Part shown: in pieces, positions 50,965-60,654 of the stretch | Layout of the letters: each line of letters opens with the position of its first letter | Position numbering within the stretch: position 1 is the first letter of the stretch | Source: Devosia equisanguinis | GTDB taxonomy: Bacteria; Pseudomonadota; Alphaproteobacteria; Rhizobiales; Devosiaceae | DNA length: 64,000 nucleotides | NCBI RefSeq assembly: GCF_900631955.1 | Contig: NZ_UZWD01000035.1 | Location: 1 to 64,000 of the forward strand | Reading direction: 5' to 3' | Translations under genes and position numbers: made by a program | Notes under the pieces: model-generated | Seen by the model: only the letters and a program-made list of their open reading frames with translations | The model's database searches: none | Told to the model about the DNA's origin: nothing

Positions 50965-52477
50965 AGCCGGCGCTTGTCATCGTCCCCGTCGCGAAGGCCA
51001 GGGTTGCGGCCGCCGCAAAGGCGTTGCTGCGGGCCTGGGCCTGGGCATATTGCGCTTTGAGCAGGCCGGTCTGTGCGACGCTGACATCCGCCAGTGTGCC
51101 CAGTCCGTTCTGATAATATTCAAGCGCCGCGTCGTAATTGGTGCGCGCGGCGGACACCAGTTCGCTGGCGGCGGCATGGCCGGATAGGCTGGTGCGCAAT
51201 ACGTCATAGGCGACCACGATTTCCTGCGCTGCCGTATTCTGCAACCGGGCAAAATCCTGCTGCGACGCCGCCGCATTGGCGCGGGCGGAATCGAGCCGAG
51301 CATCGCGCATCCCGCCATCGAAGATGGGCATGGTGACGCCAAGCAGCAGCGCTGCATTGGGCTGGTTGACCTCAAGGTTCGCCGAGGACGACAGGCGCGA
51401 GTCGCTGACCGAATAATTGCCGATCACCCGGTTTGCCGTCGCCGACACCGCGATCTTGGGCAGGAATTCCGCCTGTGCCGCCAGAATGCCCTGCTCGCTG
51501 GCCTTCATCTGCGCGAAGGAGGCCTGCACATCGGGCCGCCGCTGCAGCGAGGTGACGATCAGGCTATCGAGATTGGCGGGCACCTGGCGGGGCAGGGGCT
51601 TGCCACCCAGATCCTGCACCTTGATGCTGGTGGTGGGGGATATTCCCATGGCCCCGAGCAGCATGGAATAGCTGCCGCGTTCATGGCCGCTGGCCTGGGT
51701 CAGGTCGAACTGGGCCTGCGCCACCTGCTGCTTGGCCTGCGCCACCTCCATTGTGGTGGCCACGCCCTGCTTGAGGCGCGCTTCGGCGGCGCTCAGCACC
51801 ACCTTGGCATTGTCGAGAGCCTCGCGGTCGATACGGCTTTGTGCCCTTGCGGCGCTATATTGATAATAGGCGTTGGCGACGTCGAAAATCAGCTTTTGGT
51901 GGGTGGCGTTGAAGCCCACATTGGCCGCGAACGACAATTGCTGCGCTGTGGCCAGCGCCGCGTCGCGCGCACCGAAATCGAACAGCAGCCATTTGATTGC
52001 CAGCGACGGCACGAGCTGCCCACCCGACGTGGTGATGGTGCCATTGGGCACGCTGATGATCCCGGCATCGATGCCCGGTGCGGTATTGGAGGTCACCGCA
52101 TAGCCGGCCAGCACATCGGCGGTCAGCACCGGCAGATAGGTGGCCTCGGCAATGCCCGTGGCCGCAGCAGCTTCTCGCGCACGCTCCCAGGCGGCCCGCG
52201 TCACCGGGCTCGACAATTGCGCGATATTGATGAGCTCGGGAAGGCTGTAGCTGCGTGAAGAATCCAGCTTCGGGGTTGCGATGGCAATCGGCATGGTCGG
52301 GTCGGCGGCGACGCCAAAATCACGGCTGCCGGTGTCGACGGCCGCTTGCCCCGCCATGCCCTGATAAGGCGTCGTGGCGCTGGCTGGCGCCAGCTTCAGT
52401 GCCGAGCTCGAACACGCCGCCAGCCCCAGAGCCATTATGGCCAGTGCGCCGAGGTGTATAAAACTGCGTCCGCCCAT
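50957..52477 (-). CDS. TolC-family outer-membrane efflux lipoprotein (MdtP-like)
   Basis: A 506-residue outer-membrane channel protein. The N-terminus is a lipoprotein signal with lipobox LGLAAC (Cys at about residue 22). Two long helical OEP repeats follow; the coiled-coil segments LIFDVANAYYQYSAARAQSR and VNQPNAALLLGVTMPIFDGG mark the paired TolC repeats. ATG 52477 has GGAGG 7 nt upstream; a GTG at 52480 is possible. It overlaps the FUSC gene and would form the outer-membrane duct of the tripartite pump. Confidence 0.88.
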   Translation of the reverse strand: MGGRSFIHLGALAIMALGLAACSSSALKLAPASATTPYQGMAGQAAVDTGSRDFGVAADPTMPIAIATPKLDSSRSYSLPELINIAQLSSPVTRAAWERAREAAAATGIAEATYLPVLTADVLAGYAVTSNTAPGIDAGIISVPNGTITTSGGQLVPSLAIKWLLFDFGARDAALATAQQLSFAANVGFNATHQKLIFDVANAYYQYSAARAQSRIDREALDNAKVVLSAAEARLKQGVATTMEVAQAKQQVAQAQFDLTQASGHERGSYSMLLGAMGISPTTSIKVQDLGGKPLPRQVPANLDSLIVTSLQRRPDVQASFAQMKASEQGILAAQAEFLPKIAVSATANRVIGNYSVSDSRLSSSANLEVNQPNAALLLGVTMPIFDGGMRDARLDSARANAAASQQDFARLQNTAAQEIVVAYDVLRTSLSGHAAASELVSAARTNYDAALEYYQNGLGTLADVSVAQTGLLKAQYAQAQARSNAFAAAATLAFATGTMTSAGSL

Positions 52478-54468
52478 CACATGGCCTCCAGCGTCGTGGC
52501 AAAGCCCTTGAGCAGTTTGCGATGGGTATGGGCGGCCGCAACCAGATCGCTTCGCCAGGGCGCCCGGCGTGGCGCGGTTTCAGCCATATGCTCGAGCCGC
52601 CCCAGCGTCTGGAAGGAAATGTGCAGCGACTGCTCAAGCATGGTCCGGGCCTCGGGTTCGGGTTTGAGGATAGCCTCTGACGCCACCGCCAAAAACCCAC
52701 TGCTGGACGCTTCCTGTGCAAGCGTTGCCGCTTTGACACGGCGTGGCGCGCCGAAGAGGTAGCGTGGTTCGGCACGCAAGGTCTGCAGCCGCGCAATGTC
52801 AGGCATGGCCCGGTGGCCGGCGTCGAGGATGGCGGCGGCATGGGGCAGGATGGGCGAGGAGGCGCGCAACCGCGACGGCTCGAAGGCAGAAAGTCTGGCC
52901 AGTCGTCCCGCAGCATCGAATTCTGCAATGGCCGCCGCCAATCCGCCAGCCGAGCGTTTCAGCACCCTTGCCAGTCCGGCGATGCCATTGGCCAGATGGG
53001 CGCCGACGCTGCTGGAGACACTGGTCGGCCACAGCCACAGGAAGACGATGGTCACCACCACATTGCCGATCAGAATGCCGAGAATGCGGTTGGTGGCGAC
53101 GTGGGTGTCGAAGCTCGGCCCGAAGCCGGGCAGCACGCAGAGGAAAAAGGCCAGCGCCATCTGCCAGCCGGCATATTGGATAAGGCTCGATCCATTCGAT
53201 ACCCAGGCCGCCACAAAACTTCCCGCCGCCACCAGCAGCAGCAAATGCCCGATATCGGTCATGTGGGGCATGAGGAACACGATGCTGGCAATGCCCATGG
53301 CCGCACCGACCAGGCACCCGATAATACGCAGGCTGGCCTTGTGCAGGGTCTCGCCGGTCGTCCCCAGCGCCACGTAGAAGCAGGTGATCATTGCCGTATG
53401 GATTTCGAACCAGCCGCCGGCGGTGTAGATGCCATAGGTGATGAACACCGCCAGCAAGGTCTTGAGCGCGAACTGCGCGTAAGCGGGATTGGTAAAGGTA
53501 TCGGCAGGCTCTTTGGGCGCCGAAGCAGGGCGCGCGGGCAGTGCCATCGCGCCACACCAGATGCGGTCCATCGCGTCAGCGGTCGCGGCGAGGGGGCGCG
53601 CCGCGCGGGTATCGGCGACGAGCGGCGCGTGGTGGCGCGTCGTGTCGCGCTGCTCGATGCGCTGCGCCAACTGCTCGATTCCAGTGGCCAGCCGCTGATC
53701 GGCAACGGCGCTCAGGCTCAGCGCCAGCAGCTCCTGCGCCTGTGGCAGCAGAACGTTGAGCCTTGCTGCCTCGTCCTTGCCCTGGAATCCGAACGCTGCG
53801 CCCAGCCGCGACGGCGAGGCCAACGCGCCAACACTTTCGCGGAGCAGCGCGTCGGCTCGTTCAAAAGCACCCTCTTCGCGCCGCAACAGCGCCGCGCTGG
53901 CCAGCAAGCGCCTGGCCACGGCCTGCCGCACCAACCTTGCCGAATTGGGGCCGATCAGCGCATTGACCAGCACCAGCACCGCCATGGGCACGAAAACCAC
54001 CACCCACATCCAGCTCAGCGCCCGCGACATCAGTTCAGGAATGGGCACGAAGTCGTTGAGCGTCATCACGAATGCGAAGACGAATCCCACTGTCGCGGCG
54101 ATCGGACCGGCCTTGGTGGCAACGGAAAAATACATGCCGGCAAAGGTAAAGCCGGCCATCAGCGCCAGGCGCAGCATCGGCTCGTCCGAGGCGATCTGCA
54201 GGAACAGCAGACCCAGCCCGATGCCCACAGTCGCCGCGACGATGAGGCCCAGGCCGATCAGGATGCCGCTTGCCGCATTGTCGCGACTGGCAAAAAAGAT
54301 CAGGTAGCAGGACAGGGCCGCCTCCGGCACCTGTTGGCTCATTGAAAACGCCACCACCAGCACGCAGCACAGCGCCATGCGCAAGGCAGCGCCCAGCCGC
54401 CCCTCTCGTGGCCGCAAGTCCTCGGCGACGATGTCGAACAGGCCCCGCCTAGTGTTCGGCCGCGACAT
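52477..54468 (-). CDS. FUSC-family inner-membrane transporter (MdtO/AaeB-like)
   Basis: A 663-residue membrane protein with two blocks of about five to six helices (residues about 25-160 and 345-490) joined by a cytoplasmic region, as in AaeB and MdtO. Family text includes ALRMALCCVLVVAFSMSQQV and LKTLLAVFITYGIYTAGGWF. Such proteins export aromatic acids or drugs with a periplasmic adaptor. The gene overlaps the adaptor gene by 20 bp and the outer-membrane gene by about 1-4 bp. Confidence 0.88.
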   Translation of the reverse strand: MSRPNTRRGLFDIVAEDLRPREGRLGAALRMALCCVLVVAFSMSQQVPEAALSCYLIFFASRDNAASGILIGLGLIVAATVGIGLGLLFLQIASDEPMLRLALMAGFTFAGMYFSVATKAGPIAATVGFVFAFVMTLNDFVPIPELMSRALSWMWVVVFVPMAVLVLVNALIGPNSARLVRQAVARRLLASAALLRREEGAFERADALLRESVGALASPSRLGAAFGFQGKDEAARLNVLLPQAQELLALSLSAVADQRLATGIEQLAQRIEQRDTTRHHAPLVADTRAARPLAATADAMDRIWCGAMALPARPASAPKEPADTFTNPAYAQFALKTLLAVFITYGIYTAGGWFEIHTAMITCFYVALGTTGETLHKASLRIIGCLVGAAMGIASIVFLMPHMTDIGHLLLLVAAGSFVAAWVSNGSSLIQYAGWQMALAFFLCVLPGFGPSFDTHVATNRILGILIGNVVVTIVFLWLWPTSVSSSVGAHLANGIAGLARVLKRSAGGLAAAIAEFDAAGRLARLSAFEPSRLRASSPILPHAAAILDAGHRAMPDIARLQTLRAEPRYLFGAPRRVKAATLAQEASSSGFLAVASEAILKPEPEARTMLEQSLHISFQTLGRLEHMAETAPRRAPWRSDLVAAAHTHRKLLKGFATTLEAM

Positions 54469-55492
54469 GTTCGGCGTCCGCGTGACCGGTGACCACCACG
54501 ATGGCCGACGCGCCGACGCGCATCAGGTCCGCTGGTGGATCCTCGATTTCGACATAGACCGGGAAACGCTTGGCAACCTTCACCCAGTTGAGCGAATTGG
54601 AGATGATCGGCAGGCCCAGGAGAGTGGCAGCGTCGGCTGAGCGCACGCCCCAGCCAATGGCCGATACCTTGCCCCGCACGGTGACCTGAGAATTGGCCAT
54701 GATGAATATCTCGGCGCTGTCGCCGACCGCTATATTGGGCAATTCCGTTTCCCGGAAAAACGCCACCGCTTCCCATTGCGCGGTGTCGATCATGGCGAAA
54801 ACGGTCTGGCCGGTTATCACATATTGCCCGGCGGGCATGGTGAGCCCGGAAATGATGCCGTCGAACGGCGCGCGCACCGTGGTATTGTCGAGATCGCGCT
54901 GCGCCAGCGCCACTGTGGCCTGAGCGGTGTCGACCTGCGCCTGTCGCGTATCCAGCGTGCCGATCACCTGGCTCGCGCCCTGCGACTGCTGCAGCGATTG
55001 TTCGAGGCTCACAAGCGCGTCATTATAGGCGGTGCGGGCCTGGTCGACCTGCTGCGCGGTCACGAAGCCCCGGTCGAGCAGCGGCGTCAGCCGGTCCAGC
55101 GTCTGCTTGGCCAGGTCGGCATTGAATTGCGCCCGCTCGATCTGTTTCTGCGCCACATCGGCATTGGACTGTTCGGTGGCGATATTGCGCTCACCCTGCG
55201 CCAGTTCCGATTGCGCCGCGCGTAATTCTGCCTGCGCCTGGTCCAGACGCAATTGATAGGGCTCGGGGTCGATCTGGAACAGCACATCGCCCTGCTTGAC
55301 CGCCTGATTGTTGTGCACCGCGATGGAAATGATCCGCCCCGGCACGTTGGAGGAAATCTGCACCACCGGCGCCTCGATCTCGGCGACGTCGGAGCGCGGA
55401 TTGGCCAGGCCATTGCTCCAGGCCAGAAAGATCATGAAGGCGGTGAGCGCGAAGATGGCGTAGCCGAGGATTTTTCCGATGATCGGGCGCAT
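54449..55492 (-). CDS. HlyD-family periplasmic adaptor protein (MdtN/AaeA-like)
   Basis: A 347-residue membrane-fusion protein with one N-terminal helix (ILGYAIFALTAFMIFLAW), a biotinyl-lipoyl half (VVQISSNVPGRIISIAVHNN and VRAPFDGIISGL) and a long coiled-coil hairpin between them. It links the inner-membrane transporter with the outer-membrane channel. ATG 55492 overlaps the YtcA-like stop codon by 1 bp. Confidence 0.9.
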   Translation of the reverse strand: MRPIIGKILGYAIFALTAFMIFLAWSNGLANPRSDVAEIEAPVVQISSNVPGRIISIAVHNNQAVKQGDVLFQIDPEPYQLRLDQAQAELRAAQSELAQGERNIATEQSNADVAQKQIERAQFNADLAKQTLDRLTPLLDRGFVTAQQVDQARTAYNDALVSLEQSLQQSQGASQVIGTLDTRQAQVDTAQATVALAQRDLDNTTVRAPFDGIISGLTMPAGQYVITGQTVFAMIDTAQWEAVAFFRETELPNIAVGDSAEIFIMANSQVTVRGKVSAIGWGVRSADAATLLGLPIISNSLNWVKVAKRFPVYVEIEDPPADLMRVGASAIVVVTGHADAEHVAAEH

Positions 55493-55770
55493 CAAACCGT
55501 CCCCGTCCAGAGCATGTAGAGTCCAATGCCGAAGCTGATCGACAGGCAGAGATAGACCAGCGGCGGCGCCGGCAGGTGCTCGTCGATATGGGTGGCGATG
55601 AACAGCGCCCGGATGGCGACGGCCAGCACGATTCCACCCACTGCGCAGATCACCCAGGCCGGAAAGAACGAGCCGAACACCGAAATCGAGGGTGCACGCG
55701 CAGCGCTGCTGCTGCATCCCTGCACCAGCAGGGCGACAAGGGCCAATGCCCCGAACCGCTGAGATTTCAC
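55492..55770 (-). CDS. YtcA-family small membrane lipoprotein
   Basis: A 92-residue protein with a lipobox LLVQGC (Cys 19), then two hydrophobic helices (FPAWVICAVGGIVLAVAIRALF and VYLCLSISFGIGLYMLW) around the conserved ATHIDEHLPAPPLVY segment. This matches the YtcA family, which in E. coli precedes mdtNOP. The start is GTG 55770 with AAAGGAG 6 nt upstream. It is the first gene of the efflux operon here as well. Its role in the pump is unknown. Confidence 0.75.
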   Translation of the reverse strand: MKSQRFGALALVALLVQGCSSSAARAPSISVFGSFFPAWVICAVGGIVLAVAIRALFIATHIDEHLPAPPLVYLCLSISFGIGLYMLWTGTV

Positions 55771-55964
55771 CGTGCACTCCTTTACCAAACCGCCCGGCCG
55801 TCGCATTGCCCGAAAGCAGGCGAAGCCACGGCCCGTTGGCCCGCTCTTACTCCTAAACAGGGTGCTCGACCAGTTTGCGGTGATCAAGCCGCCCTGCGGT
55901 TTGCATTCGCGGGTGCGCGTGATAAAGCTGCGCCAAATTTGGAACGAATTGGTTCAGGCTGGCC

Positions 55965-56699
55965 ATGTCGCAGGACAATATCTTTCGCGAAGTCGATGAA
56001 GAGCTCCGCTCCGACCGGATGCGGGCGCTTTGGCGTCGCTTTGCCCCCTTCGTAATTGGCGGCGCCATCGCCATCGTGGCCCTGGTTGCGATCAACGAGG
56101 GCTGGGCCTGGTATAGCAATAGCCAGTCGGCTAAGGCCTCGGACGAATACTACGCCGCGCTCAACGCCGCCGATGCGGGCGATCTCGCCGGGGCGCAGGC
56201 CCAGCTCGATACACTCGCCAACGGTTCGGGCGGTTACGCCGTACTGGCCGGCTTCCGTCGTGCCGCGCTGCTCGCCGAGCAGGGCGACAGCGCCGGCGCC
56301 GTGGCGGAATATGACGCGCTGGCCAATGCACAGTCCAATCCGCGCCTGCGCGAACTGGCTTTGGTGCTGGCGGCCAATATCCTGGTCGATACCGGCACCC
56401 TGGCCGATGTTGAAACCCGTATTGCCTCCGTCGCCAGCGACGATAGTCCGCTGCGCCGCGTCGCGCGCGAGCGCCTCGGCCTCGCCCAGTACAAGGCCGG
56501 CGATTTCGCCGCCGCTCAGGCCAGCTTCGAGGCCGTGCTCAACGACCCGCTGACCCAGACCCCGACGCGCAATCGCATGGCCTACTATCTCGGCCAGCTC
56601 TTGTCGGATGGCGTCACCACCGCCCCCACCGATGCCGAAGTGGCTGCCGATGCCATTGACGCCGCCGTGCAGGGCGAAGCCGCGCCTGCGGCCGAATAG
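55965..56699 (+). CDS. Membrane-anchored tetratricopeptide-repeat protein (YfgM-like)
   Basis: A 244-residue protein with a charged cytoplasmic N-terminus (NIFREVDEELRSDRMRALW), one membrane helix (FVIGGAIAIVALVAINEGW, about residues 29-47) and a periplasmic helical TPR part rich in alanine (YYAALNAADAGDLAGAQAQL and later repeats). The last 30 residues are acidic and low in complexity. It lies 30 bp upstream of der, like the E. coli yfgM-bamB-der order. By analogy it may take part in envelope protein folding near the Sec translocon. Confidence 0.82.
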   Translation: MSQDNIFREVDEELRSDRMRALWRRFAPFVIGGAIAIVALVAINEGWAWYSNSQSAKASDEYYAALNAADAGDLAGAQAQLDTLANGSGGYAVLAGFRRAALLAEQGDSAGAVAEYDALANAQSNPRLRELALVLAANILVDTGTLADVETRIASVASDDSPLRRVARERLGLAQYKAGDFAAAQASFEAVLNDPLTQTPTRNRMAYYLGQLLSDGVTTAPTDAEVAADAIDAAVQGEAAPAAE

Positions 56700-56729
56700 T
56701 CGCAGTATAGCGGCGGAAGGATACCGGCC

Positions 56730-58199
56730 ATGACGGTCACACTCGCCATTGTCGGCCGCCCCAATGTCGGCAAGTCGACGCTGTTCAACCGCCTGGTTGG
56801 CCGCAAGATCGCGCTGGTCGACGATACGCCCGGCGTCACCCGCGATCGCCGCGAAGCCGAAGGCCACATTGCCGATCTCAGCTTCCGCGTGCTCGATACC
56901 GCCGGCTATGAAGACGTCACCGACGGTAGTCTTGAGGACCGCATGCGCCAGCAGACCGAGCTGGCCATCCGCGAAGCCGACATCATCCTGTTCATGATTG
57001 ACGCCCGCGCCGGCGTCGTGCCGCTCGACCAGCGCTTTGCCCAGGTTTTGCGCAAGGCCGGCAAGCATGTGCATCTGGTGGGCAACAAGGCAGAGAGCAA
57101 ATCGGCCGAAGCTGGCCTCGTAGAGGCCTTCAAGCTTGGTTTCGGCGAACCCATCGCCCTCTCGGCCGAGCATGGGCTGGGCCTTTCCGAGCTCTATTCC
57201 ATCGTGTCCGCCGCCATTGACAAGGCCGAGGAAAAGAAGGCCAGCGACGCCGCTGCCGAAGCTGAGGCAGCTGCCGATCTCGATATGCTGCCCGAGGTCG
57301 ATGTCGACATCACCCCGGACATGCTCGAAGGCGAGGGCGACGAGGCGACGCTGCGCTGGAACCCGCGCCGCCACCTCAACGTCGCCATTGTCGGCCGTCC
57401 CAATGCCGGCAAGTCCACTTTGGTCAACCGTATGGTGGGCGAAGACCGCGTGCTCGTCGGCCCCGAGGCCGGCATTACCCGCGACAGCATTCTCGTGCCG
57501 TGGGAATGGGAAGGCCGCACCATCAACCTAGTCGACACCGCCGGCATTCGCCGCCGCGCCCGCGTACAGGAGAAGCTCGAAAAGCTGGCTGTGGGCGACA
57601 GCCTGCGTTCCATCCAATATGCCGAAGTCGTCGTGCTGCTGCTCGACGCCACCATCCCCTTCGAAAAGCAGGACCTGGCGCTGGCCGATCTGGTCGAGCG
57701 CGAGGGCAGGGCCATGGTCATCGCCCTCAACAAGTGGGACCTGATCGAGGACAAGAACAAGGCGCTGTCCGAGCTGCGCGAGGCCTGCGAGCGCCTCTTG
57801 CCGCAGCTGCGGGGCATCCCGCTGGTGACCCTGTCGGGCCTCACCGGCAAGAATATCGACCGGTTGATGGACGCCATCTTCGCCATCGAGCGCAGCTGGA
57901 ACGCCCACGTTTCCACCGCCCGCCTCAATCGCTGGCTGGCCGGCATGCTCGAGAGCCATCCGCCTCCGGCCGTTTCCGGCCGCCGGCTCAAGATGCGCTA
58001 CATGACGCAGGCCAAGACCCGTCCGCCCAGCTTCATCATCTTTGCCTCGCGCCCCGATGCCGTGCCGGCCTCGTATCAGCGCTACCTCGTCAACGGCCTG
58101 CGCGAAGCCTTCGACCTGCCGGGCACGCCCATTCGCCTGTGGATTCGCGGTAATACCAAGAACCCCTACGACGACAAAAACGCGCGCCGCATCGGTTGA
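56730..58199 (+). CDS. der: Ribosome biogenesis GTPase Der
   Basis: A 489-residue GTPase with two tandem G domains and a KH-like tail. Domain one has [23 protein letters not shown] and DTAGYED; domain two has [24 protein letters not shown] and NKWDLIED. An acidic linker (residues about 170-205) separates them. The C-terminal block [20 protein letters not shown] and the [12 protein letters not shown] end are family features. It is needed for 50S subunit assembly. Confidence 0.97.
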   Translation: MTVTLAIVGRPNVGKSTLFNRLVGRKIALVDDTPGVTRDRREAEGHIADLSFRVLDTAGYEDVTDGSLEDRMRQQTELAIREADIILFMIDARAGVVPLDQRFAQVLRKAGKHVHLVGNKAESKSAEAGLVEAFKLGFGEPIALSAEHGLGLSELYSIVSAAIDKAEEKKASDAAAEAEAAADLDMLPEVDVDITPDMLEGEGDEATLRWNPRRHLNVAIVGRPNAGKSTLVNRMVGEDRVLVGPEAGITRDSILVPWEWEGRTINLVDTAGIRRRARVQEKLEKLAVGDSLRSIQYAEVVVLLLDATIPFEKQDLALADLVEREGRAMVIALNKWDLIEDKNKALSELREACERLLPQLRGIPLVTLSGLTGKNIDRLMDAIFAIERSWNAHVSTARLNRWLAGMLESHPPPAVSGRRLKMRYMTQAKTRPPSFIIFASRPDAVPASYQRYLVNGLREAFDLPGTPIRLWIRGNTKNPYDDKNARRIG

Positions 58200-58328
58200 T
58201 CTCGGGGGAGGGGCGGTGCGCAGGCGCTGTCCCTTCATCCTTATGGTCTCTTTACGTGTTTCCGCTTTGCCCTATAGTGCGCGCCACTGAAACACCCGCC
58301 ATGGGTTGCGGCGTGTAATTGAAGCACT

Positions 58329-59618
58329 TTGGTGTTAGAAGAAATCCTTATCGTCGTCGTTCTGATTATCGTGAACGGCGCCTTGGCCATGTCCGAACTG
58401 GCCGTTGTTTCCTCCCGTCCCGCGCGCCTCAAGGCGCTGGCCGATCAAGGCAATAAAGGGGCGGCCACGGCCATCAAACTGGCCGAAGACCCGGGCAAAT
58501 TCCTGTCCTCCGTGCAGATTGGCATCACCCTGGTCGGCATCCTGTCGGGCGCCTTCTCCGGCGCCACTCTGGGTGCGCGCCTCAGCGAGGGTCTGAAAAG
58601 CATTGGTGTTCCCGTCAACATCGCCGATGTCGGCGGCGTGGGCCTGGTGGTCGTGGTCATCACCTATTGCTCGCTGATTTTGGGCGAACTCGTGCCCAAG
58701 CAGATCGCCTTGCGCAATCCGGAAGCCGTCGCCTCCCGCGTGGCCCAGCCCATGGCCATTCTTGCGCTCATCGGTACCCCGATCGTCTGGTTCCTCGATA
58801 TCTCGGGCAAGCTGGTGCTGCGCCTGCTCGGCCAGACCGGCCAGAGCGAAGAGTCGGTGACCGAAGAAGAAGTGCGCACCATCATTGCCGAAGCCACGAC
58901 AGCCGGCGTGCTGGAAACCGGCGAGCATTCGATGATCTCCGGCGTCATGCGCCTCGCCGATCGTTCGGCACGCGGCATCATGACCCCGCGTCTCGACGTC
59001 GAGGTCATCGACGTTCAGGACAGTTTTGTGGACAACCTGCGCATCATCCTCAACAGCACCCATTCGCGCCTGCTGGTGCAGGATGGGGACGCGGATTCCA
59101 TTCTCGGTGTGCTGGCGCTTTCCGACCTGCTGCCCGATCTTGCGGCTGGCCAGCAGCCTGACCTGCGCAAGTTGGTCAAGCCGGTGCCTGTTGTCATGGA
59201 GCATTCCGACGCGCTGGACGTGATGGAATCCATCCGCAAGTCCAAGGTGCAGATGGCGCTGGTGGTCGACGAATACGGTCATTTCGAAGGCATCGTGACT
59301 TTCGGCGACGTGCTTGAAGTCATCACCGGCGTCTACAACGAAGAACCGGGCGACGATCCTGTCGTGGTGCAGCGCAAGGATGGCTCCTGGCTGGTCGCCG
59401 GCTGGATGCCGGTCGACGATCTCAGCGAGCGCTTCAAGATCAGCATCCCCAAGGACGCGCGTTACGAGACCCTGGCCGGCTTCATCCTGGCCAATCTCAA
59501 CCACCTGCCGGCCGTGGGCGAAACCTTCGACCGCGAGGGCTGGCGCTTCGAAGTCGTCGACCTCGACGGTCACCGCATCGACAAGGTGCTGGTATCCTCC
59601 CTGGTCGTCCCGAGCTGA
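58329..59618 (+). CDS. CNNM/CorC-type membrane protein with CBS domains (HlyC/CorC family)
   Basis: A 429-residue protein. The N-terminal DUF21 membrane domain has about three to four helices (EEILIVVVLIIVNGALAMSE, IGITLVGILSGAFSG, YCSLILGELVPKQIALRNPE). It is followed by a CBS-domain pair (MTPRLDVEVIDV and VVDEYGHFEGIVTFGDVLE) and a C-terminal CorC/HlyC domain. Family members are linked to magnesium or cobalt efflux. The first codon may be TTG 58329 or GTG 58332; the ribosome-binding site is weak. A good terminator follows. Confidence 0.88.
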   Translation: MVLEEILIVVVLIIVNGALAMSELAVVSSRPARLKALADQGNKGAATAIKLAEDPGKFLSSVQIGITLVGILSGAFSGATLGARLSEGLKSIGVPVNIADVGGVGLVVVVITYCSLILGELVPKQIALRNPEAVASRVAQPMAILALIGTPIVWFLDISGKLVLRLLGQTGQSEESVTEEEVRTIIAEATTAGVLETGEHSMISGVMRLADRSARGIMTPRLDVEVIDVQDSFVDNLRIILNSTHSRLLVQDGDADSILGVLALSDLLPDLAAGQQPDLRKLVKPVPVVMEHSDALDVMESIRKSKVQMALVVDEYGHFEGIVTFGDVLEVITGVYNEEPGDDPVVVQRKDGSWLVAGWMPVDDLSERFKISIPKDARYETLAGFILANLNHLPAVGETFDREGWRFEVVDLDGHRIDKVLVSSLVVPS

Positions 59619-59640
59619 TCGTGACCTAGTCGCCTGTCGA

Positions 59641-59665
59641 CGCTCCCCTTTCGGGGAGCGTTTTT
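59641..59665 (+). terminator. Intrinsic terminator after the CorC-type gene
   Basis: CGCTCCCC, loop TTTC, GGGGAGCG, then TTTTT: a textbook rho-independent terminator 22 bp after the stop codon. Confidence 0.85.
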
Positions 59666-59805
59666 GTATGGGGCAGGGCGCGTTATCGCCCTCCTGGCCT
59701 TCCCAAGCTCGGCGGGCGCGAATTGGAGCTGCCTGATGGCACACCGCCTCCGCCCCCACCGTTCCGCCCTCGGGCTCGTTGCACGTGTCGCGTCGAAACC
59801 GAGAT

Positions 59806-60024
59806 CATTGCAACTTTGAGGTGGACTCTGGGCGCTCCCCCCAAGGGGACGTGTTCATTTGATCGCGTTGGGAGGCACGGAGCCCTCGGCTCCTGCTCTC
59901 CCTCCCCCTTCTACAGGGGGAGGCTAGGTGGGGGTACCGCGGGTTCAGCAAACCCCCATGAACGAACGGATTCCCGGATAGTTCAGCACCCCCACCCCGG
60001 CCCTCCTCATCAAGGGCGAGGGAG
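59806..60024. repeat. Composite GC-rich intergenic repeat, copy 3, in a gene-free gap
   Basis: The 440-bp gap between the CorC-type and GNAT genes holds no gene. It contains CAACTTTGAGGTGGACTCTGG-type text (59810-59831), matching the GTGGACTC-GGGC block of copy 1. Then comes a stem CCTCCCCCT/AGGGGGAGG around 59900-59923, then GGTGGGGGT and, further on, CACCCCCACCCC with GGCCCTCCTCATCAAGGGCGAGG, related to the other arm of copy 1 (given in short pieces). It looks like two partial copies in tandem. Confidence 0.5.
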
Positions 60025-60058
60025 CGATGGAGCCGCATCAACCAGAACGTGAACCGCC

Positions 60059-60652
60059 CTAAATATCCATCCCGAACCAGGCCGTGGTCCCCACCACCTG
60101 CTGTTCGATGAACCCGCCGCTTTTCCAGAAGGCGATACCGCCGCTATTGCCTGAATTGGCGCCGAGATGGATGCCCGGCACGCCGGCGGCACGGGCCTCC
60201 TCCACCCAGCGCTGCAACAGCCGTGTGCCGACTTTCTGCCCGCGGAGGCGCGGCAACAGGTTCATGTGGATATGGGCGGGAAAGCGCGCCACCAGCTCGG
60301 CTGGTGTCCTGTGTGGCTTGATGATGGCGGCGACGCGGCGGCTATCGGCCTCTGTCAGGTCCTCAACCGCTGCATATTGCGCGCGCAACGCCGGCCACCA
60401 CTGGTCTTCGAGCTTTTGGGCAAAGCGGTCGGTGTCATAGGTGCCCACGATATAGCCGGCCACGCCCAGATCGTCTTCGGCCACCAGCACCTGATCGGGC
60501 TCGATAACCGCGTAAGGCGCGGCATAGAGATGCCCGATCAACTTGGGATGGTTGTGCAGCGGCGACGCATCGCGACCGGAATCGCCGGTCACGAGGCAGA
60601 TATGGTAAAGCGCCTCGAGGTCGTCGGACCGGTAGGGGCGCAGCTCCACCAT
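60059..60652 (-). CDS. GNAT family N-acetyltransferase
   Basis: A 197-residue acetyltransferase. The acetyl-CoA-binding motif is PRLRGQKVGTRLLQRWV, followed by GIHLGANSGNSGGIAFWKSGGF, the conserved motif B region. ATG 60652 is chosen, 2 bp after the SDR stop codon; a longer frame runs inside the SDR gene. Acceptor unknown. It is probably co-transcribed with the SDR and purF genes. Confidence 0.87.
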   Translation of the reverse strand: MVELRPYRSDDLEALYHICLVTGDSGRDASPLHNHPKLIGHLYAAPYAVIEPDQVLVAEDDLGVAGYIVGTYDTDRFAQKLEDQWWPALRAQYAAVEDLTEADSRRVAAIIKPHRTPAELVARFPAHIHMNLLPRLRGQKVGTRLLQRWVEEARAAGVPGIHLGANSGNSGGIAFWKSGGFIEQQVVGTTAWFGMDI

Positions 60653-60654
60653 GG

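Noticed and set aside
52813..54345. Plus-strand frame of 510 codons opposite the FUSC transporter gene
   Set aside because: Composition dominated by Gln, His, Arg and Gly; no motif; antisense to a well-supported membrane protein.
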